DNA from: Flintibacter faecis
GTDB taxonomy: Bacteria; Bacillota; Clostridia; Oscillospirales; Oscillospiraceae
DNA: 64,000 nt
NCBI RefSeq assembly: GCF_014287875.1
Contig: NZ_JACOPN010000002.1
Location: 124,001 to 188,000, forward strand
Direction: 5' to 3'
The translations under genes and the position numbers were made by a program. Below the pieces are notes generated by a model, which saw nothing but the letters and a program-made list of their open reading frames with translations, had not been told where the DNA came from and searched no databases. Shown in pieces: positions 33,008 to 40,890 of the stretch. The number at the start of each line of letters is the position of its first letter. Position 1 is the first letter of the stretch.

Positions 33008-33109
33008 TTACCCCAGGAAAATATCCGCTGCGATGGGCAGCAGCAGGGAGAGGATCATCACCACAGCCAGCACCGCCATGATAAACCGCTGTCTTTTCTC
33101 TCGCTTCAT
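33008..33109 (-). CDS. 33-residue single-pass membrane protein in the ftsEX operon
   Basis: ATG 33109 follows GAAAGGAAATGGAAGC. The peptide has a basic N-terminus (MKREKRQRF) and one membrane segment (IMAVLAVVMILSLLLPIAA). It lies 22 bp after ftsX and 12 bp before the M23 gene, so it is clearly translated as part of the operon if real. No characterised homologue comes to mind; a role as a divisome microprotein is inference. Confidence 0.7.
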   Translation of the reverse strand: MKREKRQRFIMAVLAVVMILSLLLPIAADIFLG

Positions 33110-33131
33110 GCTTCCATTTCCTTTCTCTTCG

Positions 33132-34022
33132 TCAAACCTGAAGGAACTTGCGGATGGCCAGCAGAGAGCCGCCCACGCCGATGAGGGCACCGGTGCCGCA
33201 GAACACCCCCAGGATGTTCCTGGCCATGGAGCCATAGCTGAGCATGGTGAACAGGGACAGGCCGTTGCCCTGGATGACCACCTTGCCCACCATTTGATAC
33301 AGGCCCCACTGGGCAAAGAAGGCGATCAGCGCTCCCGCCAGCCCCAGGATCATACCCTCCACCACGAAGGGCCACTGAATAAATGCGTCGGTGGCGCCGC
33401 ACATCTTCATGATGGCGATCTCCTCCCGGCGGTAGAACGTTGCCAGCTTGATGGTGTTGGCGATGATGAACAAAGACACCACCGCCAGGATACCGATGAG
33501 CACCAGGGCTACGCCGGTGGCGATGTTCCGCACCAGCACAAAGCCCTGGGCAATGGCAATGGCCGCATTTACTTTCGCCACGCCGGGCACCTGCTCCACC
33601 AGCTTGGTGGTCTGCTCCATCTGCTCGATGTTGTCCACATGGATGCGATAGCGATCCCGCAGCACCGTAGCGGGCATGGAGTCCAGCAGATCGTTGTGCT
33701 CCCGGCCCTGCAAAAACTCGTTCAGCGCCTCCTCCCTGGAGACGAAGGTCACCTGAGACACATTGGGCACCGCCTCGATCTGGCTTTGCAGGGCCCGTGC
33801 CTCCTCCTCAGAGCAGCTGTCATCGATATAGGCCAAAAATTCGTTTTCTTTCTCCAGGTCCCCCAGCGTGTGGTTCAGATTCACCGCCAGCAGGGAGAAG
33901 GAGCCCATGATCAGCAGACAGGCCACGATCATACACACGGCGGCAAAGGACATAAAGCCGTGGGTAAAGATGGAGTGGAACCCCTCGCTGAAATAATATC
34001 CCGCATTAAACTTTCTCGCCAT
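33132..34022 (-). CDS. ftsX: Cell division protein FtsX
   Basis: The 296-residue membrane subunit has four segments: one near 22-48, a large extracellular loop (about 50-165), and three in the C-terminal half (GVALVLIGILAVVSLFIIANT, MILGLAGALIAFFAQWGLY, LGVFCGTGALIGVGGSLLA). The cytosolic loop RREEIAIMKMCGATDAFIQWPF is typical. ATG 34022 overlaps ftsE by 17 bp. It passes ATP-driven conformational change from FtsE to the M23 hydrolase encoded downstream. Confidence 0.93.
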   Translation of the reverse strand: MARKFNAGYYFSEGFHSIFTHGFMSFAAVCMIVACLLIMGSFSLLAVNLNHTLGDLEKENEFLAYIDDSCSEEEARALQSQIEAVPNVSQVTFVSREEALNEFLQGREHNDLLDSMPATVLRDRYRIHVDNIEQMEQTTKLVEQVPGVAKVNAAIAIAQGFVLVRNIATGVALVLIGILAVVSLFIIANTIKLATFYRREEIAIMKMCGATDAFIQWPFVVEGMILGLAGALIAFFAQWGLYQMVGKVVIQGNGLSLFTMLSYGSMARNILGVFCGTGALIGVGGSLLAIRKFLQV

Positions 34023-34695
34023 TGTAGTACCCACCTGTCTCGTCGCTGATGATCCGTCCTGCCTCGATGGCCACCACACGCTTGGTAAAGCGGTTGACCA
34101 GTGCCTTCTCGTGGGTGACCACCAGGACGGTGGTCCCCAGCTCGTTGATGCGCTCCAGCAGCATCATGATCTCCAGGGAACGCTGGGGGTCCAGGTTGCC
34201 CGTGGGCTCGTCGGCGATGATCATGCTGGGGTTGTTCACCAGCGCCCGGGCGATGGCCACACGCTGCTGCTCGCCGCCGGATATCTGGCCGGGATAGCGG
34301 TCCGCCTTCTGCTCCAGCCCCACCAGCTGCAGCACATAGGGGATGCGCCGGCGCAGCTCCCGGGGGGAGGCCCCGATGGCCCGCATGGCAAAGGCCAGGT
34401 TTTCATACACCGTTTTCTTCTCGATGAGCCGGAAGTCCTGGAAAATGATCCCCAATGTCCGGCGCATATAGGGGATCTGCCGGGGCGCAATATTGCTCAG
34501 ATTATAGCCGTTGACCATCAGCCGCCCCTGGGTGGTCGCAATCTCTCCGGTGATCAGCTTGATCACGGTGGATTTACCGGAGCCGGAAGGGCCCACCAGA
34601 AAGACAAACTCCCCGTCATCGATCCGCAGGTTCACGCCCTTCAGCGCCTTTGTGCCATTGTCATATTCTTTATATACATCGATAAGACGTATCAT
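34006..34695 (-). CDS. ftsE: Cell division ATP-binding protein FtsE
   Basis: The 229-residue ATPase has Walker A GPSGSGKST, signature SGGEQQR, Walker B MIIADEPTGNLD and switch VVTHE. ATG 34695 has GGAGG 6 bp upstream; earlier in-frame codons lack a site. It is first of the ftsE-ftsX-small protein-M23 operon. A promoter, TTTACA / TACACT with 17 bp spacing, lies about 100 bp upstream. Confidence 0.95.
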   Translation of the reverse strand: MIRLIDVYKEYDNGTKALKGVNLRIDDGEFVFLVGPSGSGKSTVIKLITGEIATTQGRLMVNGYNLSNIAPRQIPYMRRTLGIIFQDFRLIEKKTVYENLAFAMRAIGASPRELRRRIPYVLQLVGLEQKADRYPGQISGGEQQRVAIARALVNNPSMIIADEPTGNLDPQRSLEIMMLLERINELGTTVLVVTHEKALVNRFTKRVVAIEAGRIISDETGGYYNGEKV

Positions 34696-34797
34696 TCTCG
34701 TCCTCCGGGCTGGTGGCTCCAGCCGCATTTCCCAAAGCTTTTCCCGGTCCCGCTCCTCCCCGCCCGCTCTGGCGGAGCCACGGGACAATTCGTTTTC

Positions 34798-34826
34798 AGT
34801 GTATCACAGTTCCTGCATTATGTAAA
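34798..34826 (-). promoter_or_regulatory. ftsE operon promoter
   Basis: TTTACA (34826-34821), 17 bp, TACACT (34803-34798) with TG one base upstream. The remainder of 34830-35013 shows nothing I can name. Confidence 0.6.
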
Positions 34827-35013
34827 TGACAAAATCAGTGGAAAAGGCCCCCCGTTCTCCCCTCTTTTTGGCCGTTCCACCGCCCGCTCCGTGTTACCTT
34901 TTTATTTTTTTGTAACCGTATTGTAACTTATTTCCCGTCCGATTGCAAGGGAAAGTTTTCCCGGTCAAAGGGACAGACGAACGAGCGGGGAAAAAGTTCC
35001 GGCTGAGCGCAAA

Positions 35014-35048
35014 AAACAGGCCGCTGCGATTTACGCAGCAGCCTGTTT
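35014..35048 (-). terminator. Terminator of the CdaR-like gene
   Basis: AAACAGGCTGCTGCG / CGCAGCGGCCTGTTT read on the minus strand, with one mismatch, then TTTG. Confidence 0.85.
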
Positions 35049-35061
35049 GAAAAAATCAGAT

Positions 35062-36159
35062 TCAGGATTCGATGCCCCGGGAAATGAGGTACTTTTTGAC
35101 CATCAGGGCCACCTTGAAGGTGATGGCATCATCGAACTCCCGCAGATCCAGACCGGTGAGCTTTTTGATCTTCTCCAGCCGATAGACCAGGGTGTTCCGG
35201 TGGACGAACAGCTTTCTGGCCGTCTCGGACACATTCAGGTTGTTCTCGAAGAACTTGTTGATGGTCAGCAGGGTCTCCTGGTCCAGGGCATCGATGGGAT
35301 TCTTCTTAAAGACCTCCTGCAGGAACATCTGGCACAGGATAGTGGGCAGCTGATAGATCAGGCGGCCGATGCCCAGGTTCTCATAGTTGATGACGGTCTT
35401 CTCCGTCTCAAACACCTTGCCCACATCGATGGCCACCCCGGCCTCTTTATAGGCCCGGGCCAGATCCCGGATATGGTTGACCACAGTGCCGATACCGATG
35501 ACCACCTTCACACCCAGCTCCTTGGTGACGGCGGCGGAGATCTGCTTGGCGATCTTCTGCAGCTCCTTGGCATCCGCCCCTTCGGGCAGCTGCTTGATCA
35601 GGGCCACGTCGCTCTCGTTGATGGAGATGACGAAGTCGGTCTGCTTGTCTGGGAACAGGTTCTGAATGACATCAATGGTACTCACGTCGGCGGGGCCCAG
35701 CTGGCGCACCAAAAAGGCGGCCCGGGGGCACTCTGACACAAAGTGCAGCTCCTTGGCCTGGGTGTAGATGTCACCCAGGAGGATATTGTCAGAGATGATA
35801 TTCTTCACGAAGGTGGCCTTGTCGTGCTTCTCTTCATAATAGGCCTTGGCCTCGTTAAAGGCCACCACCGCCATAGCGCACAGGGATTCGGCGACCTCGT
35901 CCTCCCCCTTGACAAAGGCGGCGTAGTCAAACTGGGCACCCCATCCGGCCAGAGGCCGCAGGGTCTTTCCTTCAAAATAAGCCGTACCGTTGTCGGCTAC
36001 GTTTACCGCTTCCACCGCGCCGGGCCAGTTTTCCCCAATACAAGTCAACTCGCTGCATGCCACAACAATGCCATCGGCATCGATCACGCCCACAGTACGA
36101 CTGACGTTGTCCTTCATCTGGAGGACAACCCCCTGAAACATCCTGCTTGACACATCCAT
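35062..36159 (-). CDS. CdaR/PucR family transcriptional regulator
   Basis: The 365-residue protein has an N-terminal sensor part (about 1-130), a GGDEF-like middle domain (about 140-260) and the C-terminal PucR helix-turn-helix: LLTINKFFENNLNVSETARKLFVHRNTLVYRLEKIKKLTGLD. CdaR members respond to sugar diacids, PucR to purines. No transport or catabolic gene lies next to it, so the ligand is unknown and a global role is possible. It is monocistronic. Confidence 0.88.
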   Translation of the reverse strand: MDVSSRMFQGVVLQMKDNVSRTVGVIDADGIVVACSELTCIGENWPGAVEAVNVADNGTAYFEGKTLRPLAGWGAQFDYAAFVKGEDEVAESLCAMAVVAFNEAKAYYEEKHDKATFVKNIISDNILLGDIYTQAKELHFVSECPRAAFLVRQLGPADVSTIDVIQNLFPDKQTDFVISINESDVALIKQLPEGADAKELQKIAKQISAAVTKELGVKVVIGIGTVVNHIRDLARAYKEAGVAIDVGKVFETEKTVINYENLGIGRLIYQLPTILCQMFLQEVFKKNPIDALDQETLLTINKFFENNLNVSETARKLFVHRNTLVYRLEKIKKLTGLDLREFDDAITFKVALMVKKYLISRGIES

Positions 36160-36280
36160 CCCTCCTATATTTCTCTCATTGTCTCACTGTTTTTTTATTA
36201 TAGCGAATTCCTGCCCCGTTTGGCAAGGGGTTTTTGCTAAATTGCCACGATTTTTTTGTGGAAAACGCCCAAAGGGATCC

Positions 36281-36994
36281 TCATTCTCCTCGCAATGCTC
36301 CGATTTCTTTCTCGGTGAGCATCCGCCACTGGCCAGGTTTCAGATTTTCCTCCAATTTCAAGGGACCCATAGACAGGCGATGCAGGGCGGTCACCGGCTT
36401 TCCCCGGGCGGCCAGCATCCGCTTCACCTGGTGATACTTTCCCTCCCGCAGGGTGACCAGACAGGTTGAGCCGTCCCCCAGGGGCTTTAGTCCGGCGGGC
36501 AGGCAGTGCAGCCCATCCCCCAGCACCATGCCCTCCGCCAGGGCGGCCACGTCGCTCCGGTCCACCTTTCCCTCCACCTGGGCCAGATAGACCTTATCCA
36601 CATGCTTTTTGGGGGAGAGCAGTTCGTGGCCCAGGGGGCCGTCGTCGGTGAGCAGCAGCAGACCGGTGGTATCCTTGTCCAGCCGCCCTACGGGGAACAG
36701 GCCCCGCCGCCGCAGGTGCTGGGGCAGCAGATCCAGCACCGTCTTCTGTTTGGGGTCCCGGGTGGCGGACAACAGTCCGGCGGGCTTGTGCATCAGCACA
36801 TAGACAAAGGGGGCGCAGTCCACCGTCTGCCCGTCCACCTGGATGTGGGTGGAAGCGGGGTCGAACTTCTCCTCCGGCTTGGCCACGGTCGTGCCGTCGG
36901 CCCGCACCCGGCCGTGGCGGATCATATCTTTGATCTCCTTCCGGGACCACCGCCCGGTGGAGGAGAGTATCTTGTCCAGGCGCTCCAGAGCCAT
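36281..36994 (-). CDS. rsuA: 16S rRNA pseudouridine synthase (RsuA family)
   Basis: The 237-residue enzyme has an N-terminal S4 RNA-binding domain (ERLDKILSSTGRWSRKEIKDMIRHGRV) and the synthase domain with catalytic aspartate in GRLDKDTTGLLLLT. EGKYHQVKRMLAARG is typical of RsuA/RluB/E/F. In E. coli RsuA modifies U516 of 16S rRNA; the exact site here is inferred. Confidence 0.88.
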   Translation of the reverse strand: MALERLDKILSSTGRWSRKEIKDMIRHGRVRADGTTVAKPEEKFDPASTHIQVDGQTVDCAPFVYVLMHKPAGLLSATRDPKQKTVLDLLPQHLRRRGLFPVGRLDKDTTGLLLLTDDGPLGHELLSPKKHVDKVYLAQVEGKVDRSDVAALAEGMVLGDGLHCLPAGLKPLGDGSTCLVTLREGKYHQVKRMLAARGKPVTALHRLSMGPLKLEENLKPGQWRMLTEKEIGALRGE

Positions 36995-37097
36995 GGCCCT
37001 CTTCCCTTCTTTCTCCTATCACTCTCATCGGCATAAGCCAGCCCCCCGGGGCATACCCTATTAGGGACAATGCCCAATTTGGAAGGAGCGATCTGCC

Positions 37098-37583
37098 GTG
37101 TTTATTTTTACCGCAAAGGTTCCCAGGCGCAAGCTGGCCCTGGGGGTGACGCTGGCGGCTCTGGCCTGCTGCTGCCTGTTCGCCCTGGACCTGGGCCCCT
37201 CTCCCGCCCAGGCTGCGGCAGCCTCCGCCCCTGGGGTGAAGGGGGTGCGCACCAACCGGGACCGGGTGGACTTTCTCCGCTCCTTCGGCTGGGAGGTGGC
37301 GGAGGAGCCCCTGGCCACCCAGGAGATGGTCATCCCCCAGGAATTTGACGATAGCTATGCCCAGTATATCGACCTGCAGCGCCAGCAGGGCTTTGACCTG
37401 GAGCGCTACGCGGGCAAGCGGGCCAAGCGCTATAGCTATGAGATCCTCAACTACCCCTCCGGGGAAACGGGGGTCCAGGCCAACCTGCTGCTGTATAAGA
37501 CCACCGTCATCGGCGGCGAGGTCCTCTCCCCCCGATTAGACGGCTTTCTCCACGGCCTGTCCATGCCGGAGGACGGGGGCTGA
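37098..37583 (+). CDS. DUF4830-like secreted protein
   Basis: The 161-residue protein has an N-terminal membrane or signal segment (RKLALGVTLAALACCCLFAL) and an outer domain with RVDFLRSFGWEV, then EVVIPQEFDD-like VIPQEFDDSYAQYIDLQRQQGFDL, the DUF4830 pattern of unknown function. It starts with GTG 37098, GGAAGGAG 9 bp upstream. It converges on mscS with a 1 bp gap between the two stop codons, so no separate terminator fits between them. Confidence 0.75.
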   Translation: MFIFTAKVPRRKLALGVTLAALACCCLFALDLGPSPAQAAAASAPGVKGVRTNRDRVDFLRSFGWEVAEEPLATQEMVIPQEFDDSYAQYIDLQRQQGFDLERYAGKRAKRYSYEILNYPSGETGVQANLLLYKTTVIGGEVLSPRLDGFLHGLSMPEDGG

Positions 37584-37584
37584 G

Positions 37585-38409
37585 TTACTTCCGGTCCAGA
37601 ATGTGGACGTTCAGATGGTCATAGGTCATCTCCACCCCGTGGCGGTCAAAGGCCTCCCGGACTCCCTCCTGGATGGCATAATACACCGTCCAATAGTCTG
37701 CGGCGGCCGTCCAGGCCCGCACCACATACTGGATGCTGCTGGCCTGATAGTCGGACAGATGGATCTCTGGCGCGGGGTCGGCGATGATCTGGGGGATATC
37801 CTCCAGCACCTCGCCGATGGCCTGCTTCACCGTGGCGGTGGGTGCGTCGTAAGAGGCGGTGAAGTTCAAATCCACCCGGCGGCGGCCCAGGATCGTATAG
37901 TTGATGATCTTGGTCCCGGACAACTGGCTGTTGGGCACAAAAATCTCTTTTCCGTCGATGGTTAGGATGGCGGTGTAGGACAGGTCGATGGTGTGGACGG
38001 TACCGGAGATGCCGTCGGCCTCCACATAGTCCCCCACCTGGAAGGGGGTGGTCACCAGCAGCATGATCCCCCCGGCCACATTGGACAGGGTGTTCTGCAA
38101 CGCCAGGGACACGGCCAACCCGGCTACGCTGAGCATGGCCACCAGAGAGGTGGTGTGAATGCCCACGTCCTCGGCCACCATCAGCACCAGGATAAAGGCC
38201 ATGGATATCTTGGCAACGCTGTGGATATAGCGGCTCAGGGATTTCAGGGACTTGGACCGGGCCAGCACCCGATCCAGCAGCTTTAAAACCACCCGGATGA
38301 CCACCACGCCCACCAGGATCAGCAGCAGGACATGCACCACCTTGTCCATCGTCAGCGCCCCCGGGTTCAGCTTGAGTCCCAGGCCGCTTAATACCGCATC
38401 TAACTTCAT
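37585..38409 (-). CDS. mscS: Small-conductance mechanosensitive channel
   Basis: The 274-residue channel has three membrane segments; the pore helix TM3 reads LVAMLSVAGLAVSLALQNTLSNVAGGIMLL, followed by the beta domain (FQVGDYVEADGISGTVHTIDLSYTAILTIDG) and a C-terminal alpha/beta domain. It releases solutes on hypo-osmotic shock. ATG 38409 has GGAGGG upstream; an earlier start at 38451 lacks one. Confidence 0.92.
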   Translation of the reverse strand: MKLDAVLSGLGLKLNPGALTMDKVVHVLLLILVGVVVIRVVLKLLDRVLARSKSLKSLSRYIHSVAKISMAFILVLMVAEDVGIHTTSLVAMLSVAGLAVSLALQNTLSNVAGGIMLLVTTPFQVGDYVEADGISGTVHTIDLSYTAILTIDGKEIFVPNSQLSGTKIINYTILGRRRVDLNFTASYDAPTATVKQAIGEVLEDIPQIIADPAPEIHLSDYQASSIQYVVRAWTAAADYWTVYYAIQEGVREAFDRHGVEMTYDHLNVHILDRK

Positions 38410-38546
38410 CTCTTCCCTCCGTTCTCCCATATTCCCCAGCTTTGCCTGCATGTTAGAATGGAGAAATTATATCAGCTTCAAACCTGCTGTGCAAGTGGGA
38501 AAACGAAACAGGGCGAAAACGGTCCTCACCGCTTTCGCCCTGTGTG

Positions 38547-38909
38547 TCATTTGTCCAGATGCTCTTTCATGCAGCGGAAGGTCTCGGGACTGATGTCGTG
38601 CTCGATCTTGCAGGCATCCTCCGCCGCCACCTCTGGCGTTACGCCCATGTGGATGAGCCACTGGGTGAGCCAGCGGTGCCGCTCGTAGATCTCCTGGGCC
38701 ACCTGCTCCCCGGAGGGGGTCAGCTCCAGCCGCCCGTCCTTCTCCATAACAATGTGGCCGCTGGCCTTTAAGATGGACATGGCCCGGCTGACGGAGGGCT
38801 TGGAATAGCCCAGGTGCTGGGCCACATCAATGGAGCGCACATAGCCTTTCTCTTTTCTCAGCATCAAAATGGCCTCTAAGTAGTCCTCACCCGATTCATG
38901 CAGCGCCAT
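38547..38909 (-). CDS. DtxR/MntR family metal-dependent regulator
   Basis: The 120-residue protein has the winged helix (ESGEDYLEAILMLRKEKGYVRSIDVAQHLGYSKPSVSRAMSILKASG) and the dimer/metal domain (EQVAQEIYERHRWLTQWLIHMGV, then EDACKIEHDISPETFRCMKEHL) with Glu/His ligands. The SH3-like third domain is absent, as in MntR, and it is about 20 residues shorter than Bacillus MntR. It probably controls manganese or iron uptake genes located elsewhere. Confidence 0.88.
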   Translation of the reverse strand: MALHESGEDYLEAILMLRKEKGYVRSIDVAQHLGYSKPSVSRAMSILKASGHIVMEKDGRLELTPSGEQVAQEIYERHRWLTQWLIHMGVTPEVAAEDACKIEHDISPETFRCMKEHLDK

Positions 38910-38945
38910 GAACGCGCCTCCTTTCCTCTCCCGGCAGGGAGTAAA

Positions 38946-38974
38946 AAGTTAGCCAGCGCCATGCGCTGGCCAAC
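38946..38974 (-). terminator. mreB terminator
   Basis: GTTGGCCAGCGC / GCGCTGGCTAAC on the minus strand with loop ATG, followed by TTTTTAC. Confidence 0.85.
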
Positions 38975-39004
38975 TTATCTTTGGCGGATATCCGCCCATG
39001 CAGA

Positions 39005-40036
39005 TCAATAGTTCATCTGTCTGCGGCGGGACAGATTCATGGTACCGTCCTGCATCTGGTCCAGGCTGTCCAGGCTCTTGCCGGTGCCGAATGCGACACA
39101 GGAGATGGCATCGTCGGCCACATGGGTCTCGATGCCGGTGTGGGACTCGATGAGCTTGTCAAAGCCCCAGACCAGGGAGCCGCCGCCGGTCATCACGATG
39201 CCGTTGGTGGAGATGTCGGCCACCAGCTCCGGGGGCGTGCGCTCCAGAACGGCGTGGACGGCCTCCAGAATGCGGCTGGAGACCTCCTCAAAGGCCTCGA
39301 TCATCTCGCTGGAGGAGACGGAGAACACCCGGGGCAGACCGGTCATCAGGCAGCGGCCCTTGATCTCCATGGTGACCTCCTCCGGCCGGGGGAACACGCA
39401 GCCGATGGTCTTTTTCAGCTCCTCGGCGGTGCGGTCGCCGATCAAGACATTGTGCTTGCGGCGGATATACTTCACCACGGCCTCGTCGAACTTGTCACCG
39501 GCGGTCTTGATAGAGGCGGACTCCACCACGCCGCCCAGGGAGATCACGGCGATATCGGCGGTGCCGCCGCCGATATCCACCACCATGTGGCCGTCGGGCT
39601 TGGTGATGTCGATGCCCGCGCCGATGGCGGCGGCCACGGGCTCCTCGATGAGATAGGCCCGGCGGGCACCCGCCTGGATGCCGGCATCCACCACGGCGCG
39701 CTCCTCTACCTCGGTGATGCCGGAGGGGACGCAGATGAGCAGACGGGGCTTGAACAGGGAGAAGGTGGTCACTTTTTTGATGAACTCCTTCAGCATCCGC
39801 TCCGTCATGTCATAGTCGGAGATGACGCCGTCCCGCAGGGGACGCATGGCTACGATGTTGCCGGGGGTACGGCCCAGCATGGCCTCGGCCTCGGTGCCCA
39901 CCTTCAGCAGCTTGCCGGTGTTCTTGTCCATGGCCACCACAGAGGGCTCCCGCAGGACCACGCCCTTGCCCTTGATATATACCAAAACAGAAGCGGTACC
40001 CAGGTCGATACCAATGTCTTTCGTGAACAGACTCAT
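39005..40036 (-). CDS. mreB: Rod shape-determining protein MreB
   Basis: The 343-residue actin-like filament protein has phosphate-1 IGIDLGTASVLVY, connect and phosphate-2 VVDIGGGTADIAVISLGGVV, and the adenosine motif NGIVMTGGGSLVWGF. It guides peripheral cell-wall synthesis. The gene stands alone without mreC or mreD, so it may be an Mbl/MreBH-type paralogue. The context gives no further hint. Confidence 0.92.
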   Translation of the reverse strand: MSLFTKDIGIDLGTASVLVYIKGKGVVLREPSVVAMDKNTGKLLKVGTEAEAMLGRTPGNIVAMRPLRDGVISDYDMTERMLKEFIKKVTTFSLFKPRLLICVPSGITEVEERAVVDAGIQAGARRAYLIEEPVAAAIGAGIDITKPDGHMVVDIGGGTADIAVISLGGVVESASIKTAGDKFDEAVVKYIRRKHNVLIGDRTAEELKKTIGCVFPRPEEVTMEIKGRCLMTGLPRVFSVSSSEMIEAFEEVSSRILEAVHAVLERTPPELVADISTNGIVMTGGGSLVWGFDKLIESHTGIETHVADDAISCVAFGTGKSLDSLDQMQDGTMNLSRRRQMNY

Positions 40037-40158
40037 ATTCTATGTTCCACCTTAAAATAAAATATATCCCTAGTGTAACCCGTTTAGACGGTTTATTTCC
40101 AGTATGATTTATTATAGCGGTTCGGCACCTGGTTTTCAACCGTTTTTTCCTTAATTTT

Positions 40159-40818
40159 TTATGACGGTCTGGCCTGGGCCAGGGTGACGCACCATACCTC
40201 CGCCGCTCCGGCCTCCAGCAGGGTCCGGGCGCACTCGGACAGGGTGGCCCCGGAGGTGACCACGTCGTCGGCCAGCAGCACCCGTTTTCCCGCCACCTCC
40301 ACCCCGGACAAAAGCGCATAGGCCCCCAGGGCGTTGGCCCGGCGGGCCTCGGCGCTGTCCAGCCCGGACTGGGGCCGGGTGTGCCGGGCCTTGACCAGGG
40401 TGGCCGCGGCAGGCAGCTTCAGCCGCTCCGCCATGGCCCGGGCCAGCAGCTCCCCCTGGTCATAGCCCCGCTCCCGGCGGCGCTTTCGGCTCAGCGGGGC
40501 CCAGGTGACCACGTCAGGGATGATCTCCGGCCTGTCCTGGACACACTGGGCCATCAACAGGCCAAAGGGCCGGGCATAGGCCCGCACCCCGGAGAACTTA
40601 TACCGATGGACCGCCTCCCGCACCGCGCCCCCATAGGCCAGGGGCGAACAGCAGCCCCGGGTAAAGTCCACCTTCCGCTCCCCCGCCCGGCCCAAAAGCC
40701 AAGGCAGGCTCTTCTGGCAGGCGGGACACACTGGGTCTCCGGGCTCCTCTAAAACCGTCTGACAGAAGGGACACTTGGGCGGGAACAGCAGGTCCAGGGC
40801 CCGGTCCAGCAGCTTCAT
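40159..40818 (-). CDS. comFC: ComFC-like amidophosphoribosyltransferase
   Basis: The 219-residue protein begins with a double zinc-ribbon (CPFCQ, CPACQ at about 16-34) and ends in a phosphoribosyltransferase domain with PRPP loop VLLADDVVTSGATLSECARTL. RKRRRERGYDQGELLA is typical of ComF/GntX. It is needed for natural transformation in several bacteria. It lies 72 bp after valS across a GC-rich hairpin (40843-40883), and may be read through. Confidence 0.88.
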   Translation of the reverse strand: MKLLDRALDLLFPPKCPFCQTVLEEPGDPVCPACQKSLPWLLGRAGERKVDFTRGCCSPLAYGGAVREAVHRYKFSGVRAYARPFGLLMAQCVQDRPEIIPDVVTWAPLSRKRRRERGYDQGELLARAMAERLKLPAAATLVKARHTRPQSGLDSAEARRANALGAYALLSGVEVAGKRVLLADDVVTSGATLSECARTLLEAGAAEVWCVTLAQARPS

Positions 40819-40842
40819 TCTGAATTCCTCCCCCTGTGGGAA

Positions 40843-40883
40843 ACGCCGCCGGACTGCGTCAGGGCAGACCGGCGGCGTTTTTG
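40843..40883. terminator. GC-rich hairpin between valS and comFC
   Basis: AACGCCGCCGG pairs with CCGGCGGCGTT around a 14-nt loop. The U-run is on the plus strand only, so on the valS strand it may be a partial terminator. Confidence 0.55.
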
Positions 40884-40890
40884 CCTTCTC

